A DNA stretch of 64,000 nucleotides from Streptomyces cathayae (GTDB lineage: Bacteria; Actinomycetota; Actinomycetes; Streptomycetales; Streptomycetaceae). A model generated the notes under the pieces. It made no database searches, had not been told where the DNA came from, and was given only the letters and a program-made list of their open reading frames with translations. Shown here one piece after another: positions 45,743 to 54,247 of this stretch; within the stretch, counting starts at the first letter, position 1, and each line of letters starts with the position of its first letter. The translations under genes were made by a program, and so were the position numbers. The DNA lies in the NCBI RefSeq assembly GCF_029760955.1, contig NZ_CP121682.1, positions 2,790,001 to 2,854,000 on the forward strand, in the 5' to 3' direction.

Positions 45743-46534
45743 ATGAGCACTCTCACCATCGCGTCGGACCCCGAGGAGGCCGCGGCCGTCGAAGCCGTCG
45801 AGGCTCACCACGCCCAGCTGGCAGGCGAGTTGGGCGGGCGGGTCACGATGCTGCTCGACGCGCTGGACCGCGACCCCGCCTCGGCCGAGGACATCCGGGC
45901 CGGCCTCGTCGCCTTCTGCGACCGGCAACTTCTCCCGCACGCCGAGGCCGAGGAGTCGGCCCTCTACCCCGCGGCGCACAGAACCGCGGAGGCCCGTCTG
46001 CTGATCGAGGGCATGCTCGCCGAGCACCGCAGGATCACGGAGCTGGTGGAGGCGCTGCGCTCCGCTCCCTCCCCGGCCCGCGCGGCGGGCGACGCCCGCG
46101 CGCTCCAGGTGCTCTTCGAGGAGCACCTGGACAAGGAGAACGACCTCGTACTGCCGCTGATCGCGGCCTCTTCCGAGGTCTCCCTCGCCGGACTGCTCGA
46201 CGGGATGCACGACCTCCTGGGCGGCCATGACGACACCGAGGGCCACGCGGCCGCGGAAGGCGGGCAGCAGTCCGGCGGCGCCTGCGGCTGCGGTGGCCAC
46301 GACGAGGCCGACGTGCCCGAACTGGACGCCCGCGCCGTCCCGCACGCCCTGCGCCACGCCACGGTCTTCGGCGCCCTCGACGCCGTTCCCGCGGGCCGCG
46401 CCATGGTGCTGATCGCCCCGCACGACCCGCTGCCACTGCTGGGCCAGCTCGAGCGGCGCAACCCCGGCGTCTTCGCGGTCGAGTACCTGGAGCGGGGCCC
46501 GGATGCCTGGCGCCTGCTGCTCACCCGCCGCTGA
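45743..46534 (+). CDS. Hemerythrin-like domain fused to DUF2249
   Basis: 263 residues from ATG 45743 (MSTLTIASDPEEAAAVEAVE); TGGAG lies about 6 bases upstream. The hemerythrin HHE bundle (about 15-160) has di-iron ligand candidates His22/23, His66, Glu70, His95, His128 and Glu132 (LLPHAEAEESALYP, EEHLDKENDLVLPLI). A Gly/His linker with CGCGGH joins it to a DUF2249 domain (about 195-262, LDARAVPHALRHATVFGALDAVPAGRAMVLI). Such proteins are often linked to NO, nitrite or denitrification genes and may bind O2 or NO. Divergent from the nitrite-reductase-like operon. Confidence 0.88.
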   Translation: MSTLTIASDPEEAAAVEAVEAHHAQLAGELGGRVTMLLDALDRDPASAEDIRAGLVAFCDRQLLPHAEAEESALYPAAHRTAEARLLIEGMLAEHRRITELVEALRSAPSPARAAGDARALQVLFEEHLDKENDLVLPLIAASSEVSLAGLLDGMHDLLGGHDDTEGHAAAEGGQQSGGACGCGGHDEADVPELDARAVPHALRHATVFGALDAVPAGRAMVLIAPHDPLPLLGQLERRNPGVFAVEYLERGPDAWRLLLTRR

Positions 46535-46547
46535 GCGGGCAGAACGG

Positions 46548-46589
46548 CGTCCGGGGCCTCACCGCGAACCGGCGGTGAGGCCCCGGACG
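46548..46589. terminator. Bidirectional terminator, perfect 18-bp stem
   Basis: Bases 46548-46565 pair perfectly with 46572-46589 across a 6-base loop, between the convergent hemerythrin and NUDIX genes. Confidence 0.88.
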
Positions 46590-46629
46590 TGCGCGCGAGG
46601 GCGGGCGGAGGGTGCGAGGTCCGGGCGGG

Positions 46630-47043
46630 CTAGGTGAGTTCGCCGGTGGCGGCCAGGTCGTCGAAGAGCAACTGGTCCACGGGGGGCACCAGCTCCCGGT
46701 CGGCGTACGAGAACCAGGCCATCTCCTCGATCTCGCTGCTCGGCTCCGGCTCCCCCTCGCCCTCGGCGGTGTAGCAGGCCATCCGGACGACCGCGCCCTC
46801 CGGAAGGCCGGGGGTCCCGAGGGTGCCGGGGATCGCCGCCTCGTACGTGCCCACGTGGACGGCCGTGTCCGGGTCGAGTACGACCGCGAGCTCTTCCTCG
46901 ATCTCCCGCAGCAGCGTCTCGACGTCGCTCTCCGCCCCCTCGCGCTTGCCGCCGGGGATGTAGAAGACGTCCTTTCCGCGCGGGCGCGCGCACAGGATGC
47001 GGCCCTTCTCGATCCGCACCCAGGCCACCGTGTCGATCAGCAC
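46630..47043 (-). CDS. NUDIX hydrolase
   Basis: 137 residues from GTG 47043 (VLIDTVAWVRIEKGRILCAR). The Nudix box is GGKREGAESDVETLLREIEE with the RExxEE core intact. LCARPRGKDVFYIPGGK is the usual beginning, and EMAWFSYAD/PPVDQLLFDDL the usual end of this actinobacterial group. It probably hydrolyses a nucleoside diphosphate derivative; substrate unknown. An upstream in-frame extension is possible but not coding-like. Confidence 0.88.
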   Translation of the reverse strand: MLIDTVAWVRIEKGRILCARPRGKDVFYIPGGKREGAESDVETLLREIEEELAVVLDPDTAVHVGTYEAAIPGTLGTPGLPEGAVVRMACYTAEGEGEPEPSSEIEEMAWFSYADRELVPPVDQLLFDDLAATGELT

Positions 47044-47108
47044 CGAACCCGTCCCGTTTCCGCTCGCCCGAACCGCAGTCGAACGGGACCCTACCGGGAC
47101 GCGTGAGA

Positions 47109-47297
47109 TCAGTCGGCGGCCGTCGCGTTCTGCCCGATGCGCTCGACCCAGTACAGCTGCTGGTGTCCGCGGGCGTCGAGACTGTCCGCGATCTTCTGTG
47201 CCTCGGCCCGGGTGGCGTACCGGCCCACGCGGTACCGGTTGCCGTTGTCGTCCTGCCGCACCACCAGCCAGGGAAGTGTGGCCGTGCCGTCGCTCAT
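47109..47297 (-). CDS. SPOR-like small conserved protein
   Basis: 62 residues with GGAGGGG ahead of the ATG (MSDGTATLPWLVVRQDDNGN). WLVVRQDDNGNRYRVGRYATRAEAQKIADSLDARG has the pattern of a sporulation-related (SPOR-like) repeat or related beta-alpha unit. It is a common actinobacterial small protein, cytoplasmic with no signal. It ends 65 bases before the NUDIX start on the same strand, so they may be co-transcribed. Confidence 0.82.
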   Translation of the reverse strand: MSDGTATLPWLVVRQDDNGNRYRVGRYATRAEAQKIADSLDARGHQQLYWVERIGQNATAAD

Positions 47298-47715
47298 CGC
47301 GCCCCTCCACTTCCCGCCCGCGACCTGCGCCGCGCCCAGCCCGGTAAGGAAACCCCAATCCGCATATGCCCGAGCCTACGCCTTGCCTTTACGCAGCGAA
47401 CATGGGTTTGCACAAAGAGGTACGCAACCGGCCAGTACCCAGGGGGCGCACGGTGGCGAACGCGCCGTACGCAAGCCCGACGTATCCGGTCAGCGGCATG
47501 CCGCCCCGGCCTCCCCGGCTCGGGGGCCACCTGCGAGAACGGCCAGATTTCTACGCTGCCCGACCGGGCACGCCGCCGCCCCTCCCCCCTCCCGGACGCG
47601 GGGACGGGGCGCAGGGGGAGCGCTTCGTGCCCGGCGGCGGCTCCGGGACGATCTCCCGGGACCTCCGCCCGCCATCTCCCGGAGCCGCCGCCCACGCTCT
47701 CCCGGGACGGGGCGG
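47298..47715. other. Intergenic region with a long hairpin
   Basis: 418 bases between the SPOR-like gene and the GntR gene without a supported CDS. A plus-strand frame starting near 47366 lacks a ribosome site and has no recognisable domain. The region holds the promoter of the SPOR-like gene and, near 47633-47692, the hairpin after the GntR gene. Confidence 0.4.
47633..47692 (-). terminator. Long-loop hairpin after GntR gene
   Basis: GGCGGCGGCTCCGGGA (47633-47648) pairs perfectly over 16 bp with 47677-47692. The 28-base loop holds another short CCCGGG. It starts about 24 bases after the GntR stop and probably ends its transcript. Confidence 0.65.
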
Positions 47716-48468
47716 CTACTTCACCGGAAGGTGGTACGCGACCCGGTAGCGGTCGGCGGGGATCACCACGTCGGCCGTCTCGACCGGGCGGCCCGAGGCG
47801 TAGTACGTGCGCCGGACGACCAGGACGACGTGGCCGGGGACACCGCCCAGCGACGCCAGTTCCTCGGCGAGGCCGGGGCGGGCGCCGACCTCCTCGGTGA
47901 CGTTGTCCACGATCACGTCGATGGCGCGCATGCGCTCGACCACGCCCATGCCGCCGAGCGGGCCCTCCTCGGGCAGCATCACGGGCGTCCGGCCGGTCAG
48001 GGCGAGCGGCTCCCAGGAGGTGGAGAGCATCATCGGCTCGCCCGCTTCCCGGAAGAGGTACCGGGTGCGCATCACCCGGTCGCCCGGCTCGATCTCGAGC
48101 CGCTCGGCGACGGCCCCGCAGGCATCGGCCTGCGCACTGCTCGACTCCCAGGTGCCCTGCACGCTCCCGTCCGCCTGCTCCTGCCGGAACGGGGTGGCGC
48201 CACGCTCCGGACGAAACCCCGAACGGGCGATGCGCCGGGGGACGGGCCGCTCCCGGACGTAGGTACCCGAGCCGGAGCGGCCCTCGACCAGGCCCTCCGC
48301 CATGAGCACCTTGCGCGCCTCCAGCGCGACCGTGTCGGAGACGCCGTACTCCTCGCGGATCCTCGCCTGGGACGGGAGACGGGTGTGCGGGGGCAGCCGA
48401 CCGTCGACGATCTTCTTACGGAGATCACCCGCGACACGCAGATATGCCGGCTGCTCACCGAATGTCAC
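47716..48468 (-). CDS. GntR-family regulator with UTRA domain (HutC type)
   Basis: 250 residues from GTG 48468, with GGGAG about 7 bases upstream. The N-terminal GntR winged helix (AYLRVAGDLRKKIVDGRLPP, LPSQARIREEYGVSDTVALE, EGLVEGRSGSGTYV) is followed by a UTRA ligand-binding domain (ERLEIEPGDRVMRTRYLF, PMMLSTSWEPL, VEERMRAIDV-like and VVIPADRYRVAYHLPV). These repressors sense sugars, sugar phosphates or amino-acid derivatives. Two CAGGTTGTAC repeats lie just upstream. No obvious catabolic target adjoins it. Confidence 0.88.
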   Translation of the reverse strand: MTFGEQPAYLRVAGDLRKKIVDGRLPPHTRLPSQARIREEYGVSDTVALEARKVLMAEGLVEGRSGSGTYVRERPVPRRIARSGFRPERGATPFRQEQADGSVQGTWESSSAQADACGAVAERLEIEPGDRVMRTRYLFREAGEPMMLSTSWEPLALTGRTPVMLPEEGPLGGMGVVERMRAIDVIVDNVTEEVGARPGLAEELASLGGVPGHVVLVVRRTYYASGRPVETADVVIPADRYRVAYHLPVK

Positions 48469-48481
48469 TGGCCGCTCCCGT

Positions 48482-48524
48482 CAGGTTGTACAGATAGCGA
48501 CAGGGTGGCAACCGCAGGTTGTAC
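48482..48524. promoter_or_regulatory. Paired CAGGTTGTAC direct repeats upstream of GntR gene
   Basis: CAGGTTGTAC occurs at 48482-48491 and 48515-48524, start to start 33 bp (about three helix turns), so both face the same side of the DNA. They lie immediately upstream of the GntR start and are probably its own operator. Confidence 0.6.
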
Positions 48525-48615
48525 CGGGCAAGCGAAGGCCAGAGAATCACTCGAAGTGATGAAGGGTCCGCGCCATGGTCTTTACCCAGGCACTTTCTCC
48601 CCGTTACGGGAGCCC

Positions 48616-49911
48616 TCACACCTCGATACTGCCCTCGTCGGTCCTGCCGCCCCCGCCCCCGGTCCCGCCCTCGTCCTCGTCGTACTCCTCGTCGTACTCC
48701 TCGAACGTCGGCTGGGTGGTGGCCAGGTCCAGAGCCTTGCGTGCGGCGACCGTCTTGCGGGAATCGATGAGCTCCCACCCCTGAGCGGAGTGCTCGTAGA
48801 AGGCGTCCAGGCCGTCGGCCTCGGCGGCCTTCGCCCATACGGCCTCGGCCCTCTCGAGCTCCCCGGCGAGTTTCGTCACCGGCTCCTCGGCGCCGGCCGG
48901 CCACGGGTGGTCCCGCAGCATCCCGCTCTGCTCGGCGAGCGCCTCGGACATCCGCCCCGCCCACTTCTGATGGCCGGGCAGGTCCTCCTCGGCCTCCGCC
49001 AGGGGGATCTGGTCCAGCACCGCGTTGAGGACGTGCGTGGCCTTCAGATAGGCCACCTGGTCCGCGTCGAGCGTGGTCTCGTCCCGGCGCAGTGACCCGG
49101 TGAGGGTGGCGTCCGCGTCCCGGTTGCCGAACACACAGGTGATCGTGCGGTCGCCGTAGTCCCAGCCCTCCCGGGACGGCGTGAGGTAGTACACGTCCAC
49201 GTCGGACGGCAGGGCCCAGGCGTCCATGGCGTAGGTGTCCCTGAGGGCGTAACACCGGTCGTCGGCGGTGTCGACGAGGCTGTCGTCGCCCGGGAAGGCG
49301 CCCTCGGGCAGGGTGACGAGGGCGAAGACCTCCCCGTCGTGCTCCTGAGAGCAGGGCACCTGGTCGGCCTCGATCGCCCAGCCCACCAGGCCGTCGGGCG
49401 AGTCGAAGCAGTCGCCCTTCTCCAGGACGAGGATCGTGTTGCCGCGCGCCCCCTCCTTGAAGCCCTCCCAGAAGTCGGCCACGGCGCCGGTGGAGAGCGA
49501 CAGCACCCACAGCGCCAGCCCGACGGAGGACAGCACGGACCCGGCGATCGCCATGCCCCGGCCGCGCTCCGGGCGCCGCCGGATCTGCCACAGCGCGATC
49601 AGCCCCAGCACGAGTCCGACGGCCGGCAGGAAGCACAGCAGGCCGCACACCAGGGCCGCGATGGCGACTCCGTTAACAGCGCCGCCGGCGCTGCCGGCCG
49701 GGGGCTGGAACCCGTAGGGGCCGTACGGTGAATAAGGGCCGTGAGGGCCGTGAGGGCCATGGGGACCTTGGGGCCCGTAGGGGAACTGCGGTGGCGGAGG
49801 GGCCCCTTGCGGCTGCGGAGCGGCGAACGGACCCTGGGGGTGCTGCCCCTGGGGGTGCGGGCCCTGGAAGCCCTCGGGCTGACGGGGCCCGGGAGGCGGG
49901 GGTATGGACAC
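48616..49911 (-). CDS. Septum-formation family / DUF4190 membrane protein
   Basis: 431 residues from GTG 49911 (VSIPPPPGPRQPEGFQ); AGGAG lies about 10 bases upstream. A Pro/Gly/Gln/Tyr-rich cytoplasmic tail of about 75 residues, with GPHGPHGPHGPYSPYGPYGF repeats, precedes a DUF4190 pair of membrane helices (VAIAALVCGLLCFLPAVGLVL, MAIAGSVLSSVGLALWVLSL). The outside domain carries the septum-formation pattern (LEKGDCFDSP, VPCSQEHDGEVFALVTLPEG, CYALRDTYA) with four Cys. The C-terminus is acidic (EEYDEEYDEDEG). Predicted envelope protein; the division role is not established. Confidence 0.82.
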   Translation of the reverse strand: MSIPPPPGPRQPEGFQGPHPQGQHPQGPFAAPQPQGAPPPPQFPYGPQGPHGPHGPHGPYSPYGPYGFQPPAGSAGGAVNGVAIAALVCGLLCFLPAVGLVLGLIALWQIRRRPERGRGMAIAGSVLSSVGLALWVLSLSTGAVADFWEGFKEGARGNTILVLEKGDCFDSPDGLVGWAIEADQVPCSQEHDGEVFALVTLPEGAFPGDDSLVDTADDRCYALRDTYAMDAWALPSDVDVYYLTPSREGWDYGDRTITCVFGNRDADATLTGSLRRDETTLDADQVAYLKATHVLNAVLDQIPLAEAEEDLPGHQKWAGRMSEALAEQSGMLRDHPWPAGAEEPVTKLAGELERAEAVWAKAAEADGLDAFYEHSAQGWELIDSRKTVAARKALDLATTQPTFEEYDEEYDEDEGGTGGGGGRTDEGSIEV

Positions 49912-50189
49912 GGGTGCCGTGCTCCTGGTTCTGCCGTGCTGACGCGGAGAGGTGCATACGCTGGACGCGGGCCGACATACGGCTCCGCGCGCATCGTAAG
50001 CGGGCCGGACCGGGCCGGGCCCGCGGGGCTCTGCACCTCCCAGGACCTCCCAGGACCTCCCGAGCCCCTCAGCACCTCTCTCCCGCATGCCACATGCCCC
50101 GCCCCCGCGGCGGGCGGCCGGGTCACCGACCCGGAGCCCGACCACGGGGACGAGGCACAGAACAGCACTGACGCGGGGTCAGGCCTGTG

Positions 50190-51773
50190 TCAGAACTGCA
50201 GGGCCCAGCCGTTGAGCCGGCCCGAGTCGAACCAGGCGTTGTCGCTCACCCGCAGCTTCCACGTGCCGTTCGCGGTCTCCGAGGAGGCGTCGACCGTGTA
50301 CGTGGTCTTGATGTTGTCCGTGCTGCCGCCGGTGCCGTACGACTTCAGCGTGTACGCCGTGCCGTCGGGGGCGATCAGCTGGACCTGGAGGTCACCGATG
50401 TAGGTGTGGGTGATGTCCACGTCGACGGCCAGGTTCGAGGGTGCGTTGCCGGAGATACCCGAGACGGTGATCGGGGACTCGACGGTGGACCGGTCGGGGA
50501 CGGCGACGCCCTGGGTGCTCTCGAAGCGGTCACCGGTGGGCGGCGGGGTGGTGCCGCCGCCCTCCCCCACGTTCAGCAGGAGGTTGGGGGAGCCGCTGCC
50601 CGGGTTGCCGACGACACCGGTGGTGGCGGCGGCCGTCAGCGCGGAGGAGACCTGGGCGGGGGTGGCCGAGGGGTTGGCGGCCAGGTGCAGGGCGGCCGCT
50701 CCGGCGACGTGCGGGCTCGCCATGGACGTACCGGAGATGGTGTTGGTGGCCGTGTCACCGGTGTGCCAGGCGGAGGTGATGGAGGAGCCCGGCGCGAACA
50801 CGTCGAGGATCGAACCGTAGTTGGAGTAGCTGGCGCGGGCGTCGCCGGAGGTGGTGGCGCCGACGGTGATCGCCTCGGCGACGCGGGCCGGGGACTTGGT
50901 GGAGGCGTTGGTGGACTCGTTGCCCGCCGCGACGACGAAGGTGACGCCGGAGGCGACCGCGTTGCGCACGGCCGCGTCGAGGGCGCTGTCGGCACCGCCG
51001 CCGAGGGACATGTTGGCGACGGCGGGCTTGACCGCGTTCCGGGCGACCCAGTCGATGCCGGCGACGACCTGGGCGGTGGTGCCGGAGCCGGAGTTGTTCA
51101 GCACCCGGACGCCGACGACCTTCGCCTTCTTGGCCACGCCGTAGGCGTTGCCGGCGACGGTGCCCGCGACGTGGGTGCCGTGGCCGTTGCCGTCCTGGGC
51201 GGTGTTGTCGTTGTCGACGGCGTCGTAGCCGTAGGAGGCACGGCCGCCGAAGTCGCTGTGCGTGATGCGGACGCCGGTGTCGATGACGTAGGCGGTCACG
51301 CCCTCCCCGGCCGAGTCCGGGTAGGTGTACGCGTTGTTCAGCGGCAGGCTCCGCTGGTCGATGCGGTCCAGGCCCCAGGAGGGCGGGCTGGGCTGGGTCG
51401 CGGTGGTGTGGAAGGTGCGGTTCTGTATCACCGAGGCGACGGCCGGGTCGGCGGCGAGACGTTTCGCCTCGGCCTCGGAGGCCTCGACCTCGTAGCCGTT
51501 GAGAGCCTTGGTGTAGGTCCGCTCGATCTCGGCGCCGTACTTCTTCGCCAGGGCACGGCCCTCGGCGGAGCCGGCCTTGGCCTCGTCCGCCTTCAGGGTC
51601 ACGATGAAGCTGCCGGCGACGGCGTTCGCCGCGCCCTCGTACTGGATGCGGCCTTCGGCAGCGGTGGGGGCCGCGCCGGCGGGGAGTGCGGCGACGAGCC
51701 CCGCCACGAGCGCCGCGCTGGTCGCGACGCCGAGGGTGGTCATTCTTCGCCGGGGATGACGCATCACTGCCAT
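50190..51773 (-). CDS. Secreted subtilisin-like serine protease (S8) with P-domain
   Basis: 527 residues from ATG 51773 (MAVMRHPRRRMTTLGVATSA), with GGAGGAA about 9 bases upstream. A Sec signal peptide ends near LPAGAAP. An I9-like prodomain (about 45-120, GSFIVTLKADEAKAG) precedes the S8 domain with the triad Asp in YVIDTGVR, His in NGHGTHVAGT and Ser in GTSMASPHVAG. A Gly/Thr/Pro linker leads to a C-terminal proprotein-convertase P domain (VDVDITHTYIGDLQVQLIAP, GTWKLRVSDNAWFDSG). Secreted endopeptidase, probably for protein degradation outside the cell. Confidence 0.95.
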   Translation of the reverse strand: MAVMRHPRRRMTTLGVATSAALVAGLVAALPAGAAPTAAEGRIQYEGAANAVAGSFIVTLKADEAKAGSAEGRALAKKYGAEIERTYTKALNGYEVEASEAEAKRLAADPAVASVIQNRTFHTTATQPSPPSWGLDRIDQRSLPLNNAYTYPDSAGEGVTAYVIDTGVRITHSDFGGRASYGYDAVDNDNTAQDGNGHGTHVAGTVAGNAYGVAKKAKVVGVRVLNNSGSGTTAQVVAGIDWVARNAVKPAVANMSLGGGADSALDAAVRNAVASGVTFVVAAGNESTNASTKSPARVAEAITVGATTSGDARASYSNYGSILDVFAPGSSITSAWHTGDTATNTISGTSMASPHVAGAAALHLAANPSATPAQVSSALTAAATTGVVGNPGSGSPNLLLNVGEGGGTTPPPTGDRFESTQGVAVPDRSTVESPITVSGISGNAPSNLAVDVDITHTYIGDLQVQLIAPDGTAYTLKSYGTGGSTDNIKTTYTVDASSETANGTWKLRVSDNAWFDSGRLNGWALQF

Positions 51774-52145
51774 GTGAGGGTTCCTCCTCAGTCGGTGGTG
51801 CGCTGCTGTGGGGGGGTGGTGCGGTCGACGCACGTGCTGCGCGGGTGGCACAGCGAACCCAGCAGTGACCTGCCCATGACAACTCTCGGTGACCGGTCAA
51901 CTCCGTGCGCCAGATGAAAGATTGAGGGTTCCACAGGAATCGCACAAGGGTCCTGCACGAACGAAACAGACCTGCCGTGCGCGCGTCATATTCCGCCGGG
52001 GCCGGAAACCGTCGTTGTCCCCCGTGCGAGCTACCCGCGGATGTCCACCTCGTGGTGACGACCCCGGGCCCCCGGATCCGTAGCGTTCCGGGCACCGCGG
52101 CACTCCGGCCGCGGATGTGGCGAAGAACCGTTCGAAGGATTGTTC
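51774..52145. other. Divergent promoter region between protease and CPBP genes
   Basis: 372 bases without a supported gene. Promoters for both flanking genes must lie here; a locally AT-richer patch is near 51905-52000. No strong dyad was seen. Confidence 0.4.
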
Positions 52146-53021
52146 ATGAGACTGGTCTGGCAGTTCCTGGCCGTCGCGGCGGTCGCCCTGGTCGGCGGCC
52201 AGGCATCCCTGGCACTGGAGGACAAGCCGTGGCTGCTGTTCCCCGTCGGCCTCCTGACCTCCGTGCTCGCCCTGCTGGTCTACGCGTGGGTGGTACGGCG
52301 GACCGAGCGCCGCCCGGTCACGGAGCTGGCCCGCGAGGGCGCCTGGGCCCCGGTCCTGCGGGGGACGCTGATCGGCGTCGCGATGTTCGGGGCCGTCATC
52401 GCGAACATCACCTCCTTCGGGTACTACGACGTCCACGGCCTGGGCTCGCCGGCCGGCGCGGTGGGCCTGTTCGGTTTCATGGCCGCCGCCGCCGTGACCG
52501 AGGAACTGCTGTTCCGCGGCATCCTGTTCCGGTTCGTCGAGAAGCTCACCGGCTCGTGGATCGCGCTGCTGCTGACCGGCGCGCTGTTCGGGCTGATGCA
52601 CCTGCCCAACAAGAACGCCACCCCCGCGGGCGCCCTCGCCATCGCGGTCGAGGCCGGCCTCATGCTCGCCGCCGCGTACGTCGCCACCCGCACTCTGTGG
52701 GTGCCGATCGGCGTGCACTTCGGCTGGAACTTCGCCGCGGCCGGCGTCTTCAGCACCGAGGTCTCGGGCAACGACACCGCGCAGGGTCTGCTGGACTCGT
52801 CGGTCTCGGGCTCGACGCTGATCACCGGCGGTGACTTCGGCCCCGAGGGAAGCGTCTACGCGGTGCTGTTCGGCCTGATGCTGACGGCGGTCTTCATGGG
52901 GCTGGCCCACCGGCGCGGCACCATCGTCCCCCGGCGGAAGCGGCGCACCGACCGGGACGGCCGTGACGGCCGCACCGACCGTGCCGACCGCTCCGGGACC
53001 TCCTCTACAATCCCTCGGTGA
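52146..53021 (+). CDS. CPBP family intramembrane glutamic protease
   Basis: 291 residues from ATG 52146 (MRLVWQFLAVAAVALVGG), AAGGA 6 bases upstream. About eight membrane helices. The three Abi/CAAX protease motifs are present: EELLFRG, FGLMH and HFGWN. The C-terminal tail is Arg/Asp-rich and cytoplasmic. Members process prenylated or other membrane proteins and can confer self-immunity to bacteriocins. The last four bases overlap the GTG of a histidine kinase gene, so the protease and sensor are co-translated. Confidence 0.9.
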   Translation: MRLVWQFLAVAAVALVGGQASLALEDKPWLLFPVGLLTSVLALLVYAWVVRRTERRPVTELAREGAWAPVLRGTLIGVAMFGAVIANITSFGYYDVHGLGSPAGAVGLFGFMAAAAVTEELLFRGILFRFVEKLTGSWIALLLTGALFGLMHLPNKNATPAGALAIAVEAGLMLAAAYVATRTLWVPIGVHFGWNFAAAGVFSTEVSGNDTAQGLLDSSVSGSTLITGGDFGPEGSVYAVLFGLMLTAVFMGLAHRRGTIVPRRKRRTDRDGRDGRTDRADRSGTSSTIPR

Positions 53022-54199
53022 CCGACATCCGGCGGGTCCCGGAACTGTGGCGCGGGTTCGACGTCACGGTCCGGGACCTCCCGCTCGCGCTGCTGCTCCT
53101 CACCCTGTCGCTCGTGCCGGCGTTCCACACGCACGGAACGCAGCTCGGCGGCCTGCCGGGCCGTTCGTTCGACGCGGTGGCCGCCGTGGCGGTCGTCCTC
53201 GAATGCCTCCCGCTCGCCGCGCGCAGACGGTGGCCGGCCGTCTGTCTCGCCCTGGTCTCGCTCGGCTTCGCCGTCGACCAGCTCCAGGGCTACCACACGG
53301 TCGCGGGCACGGCCCTGCCCATCGCGCTGCTGAGCGTGGGCTCCCATCTGGAACGGCACCGGCGCGTCACCGCGGTGGCCTTCTCCGCGGCGTACGCGGT
53401 GCTGGCGATCACCCTCCACCGGATCGGTCCGGGCGAACCACAGGGCGGGTTCGTGACGTTCTACCTGGTGCTGGCCCTCGCGTGGGGCATCGGGGCGTGG
53501 CAGCGCTCCACCCGGGCCGCGGAGACCGAACGCCGTCTGCGCCTCGCCGAGGACACACTCGTCGCCGAACGCACCCGGATCGCCCGCGAACTCCACGACG
53601 TGGTGACCCACCATGTGACGGCGATGGTCGTACAGGCCGAGTCGGCACGCTATCTGACCACCGCGCCCGAACGCCTCGACCAGGCCCTGAACGCCGTCGC
53701 CGACACCGGCCGGCACGCCATCACCGACCTGCGGCACCTGCTCGACCTGCTCAGCCCCGACCACGACACCGGCCACGGCACCGAGGCCAGGCACCCGCCC
53801 GCCGGCCGGCTCCGCACCCTCGTGGAGCAGACCCGCCGCGCCGGACAGCCGGTGGAGTTCACCGAGCAGGGCACTGCGGCGACCTCGCCCGGCAGCGCCG
53901 ACCTGGTGGCCCACCGGGTCGTGCAGGAGGCCCTGACGAACGCCCTCAAGTACGCCCACGGCAGCCGTACTTCGGTCGAGGTGCTGCACGGTGAACGCGA
54001 GATCACCGTGGAGGTGGGCACGGACGGCTCCGGCTCGCGGGCCGGTTTCCCCACCGGCAGCGGGCGGGGCCTCGCCGGTCTCCGCGAACGGGTCGACGTC
54101 CTGGGCGGCGACTTCAGCGCGGGCCCGCGGGCGGACGGCGGCTTCGTCGTGCGGGCCCGCATCCCCGCGGGACGGCCGTCGTACCGCTCCCCCGGGTGA
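53018..54199 (+). CDS. Sensor histidine kinase, NarL/DesK type, without adjacent response regulator
   Basis: 393 residues from GTG 53018. Four to five membrane helices fill about residues 20-165. HisKA_3 dimerisation domain: RTIARELHDVV-type box (ERTRIARELHDVVTHHVTAM) with phospho-His about residue 193. HATPase_c has VVQEALTNALKYAHG (N box), GSGRGLAGLRERVDVLGG and a C-terminal GGFVVRARIP. The stop lies in a hairpin with the convergent gene. No response regulator is adjacent on either side, which is unusual for this type. Signal unknown. Confidence 0.88.
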   Translation: MTDIRRVPELWRGFDVTVRDLPLALLLLTLSLVPAFHTHGTQLGGLPGRSFDAVAAVAVVLECLPLAARRRWPAVCLALVSLGFAVDQLQGYHTVAGTALPIALLSVGSHLERHRRVTAVAFSAAYAVLAITLHRIGPGEPQGGFVTFYLVLALAWGIGAWQRSTRAAETERRLRLAEDTLVAERTRIARELHDVVTHHVTAMVVQAESARYLTTAPERLDQALNAVADTGRHAITDLRHLLDLLSPDHDTGHGTEARHPPAGRLRTLVEQTRRAGQPVEFTEQGTAATSPGSADLVAHRVVQEALTNALKYAHGSRTSVEVLHGEREITVEVGTDGSGSRAGFPTGSGRGLAGLRERVDVLGGDFSAGPRADGGFVVRARIPAGRPSYRSPG

Positions 54200-54226
54200 G
54201 CGGCCGTACCGGCGCCGCTCACCCGG
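54192..54226. terminator. Bidirectional hairpin over kinase stop codon
   Basis: CCGGGTGAGCGGC (54192-54204) pairs perfectly with 54214-54226 over 13 bp with a 9-base loop. It includes the kinase stop codon and faces the convergent dehydrogenase gene. Confidence 0.7.
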
Positions 54227-54247
54227 CCCCGGCCACGTCGTCCGGGG

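Noticed and set aside
47366..47749. A plus-strand frame between the SPOR-like and GntR genes
   Set aside because: It overlaps the hairpin and the end of the GntR gene, lacks a ribosome site and has Pro/Arg/Gly-rich low-information sequence.
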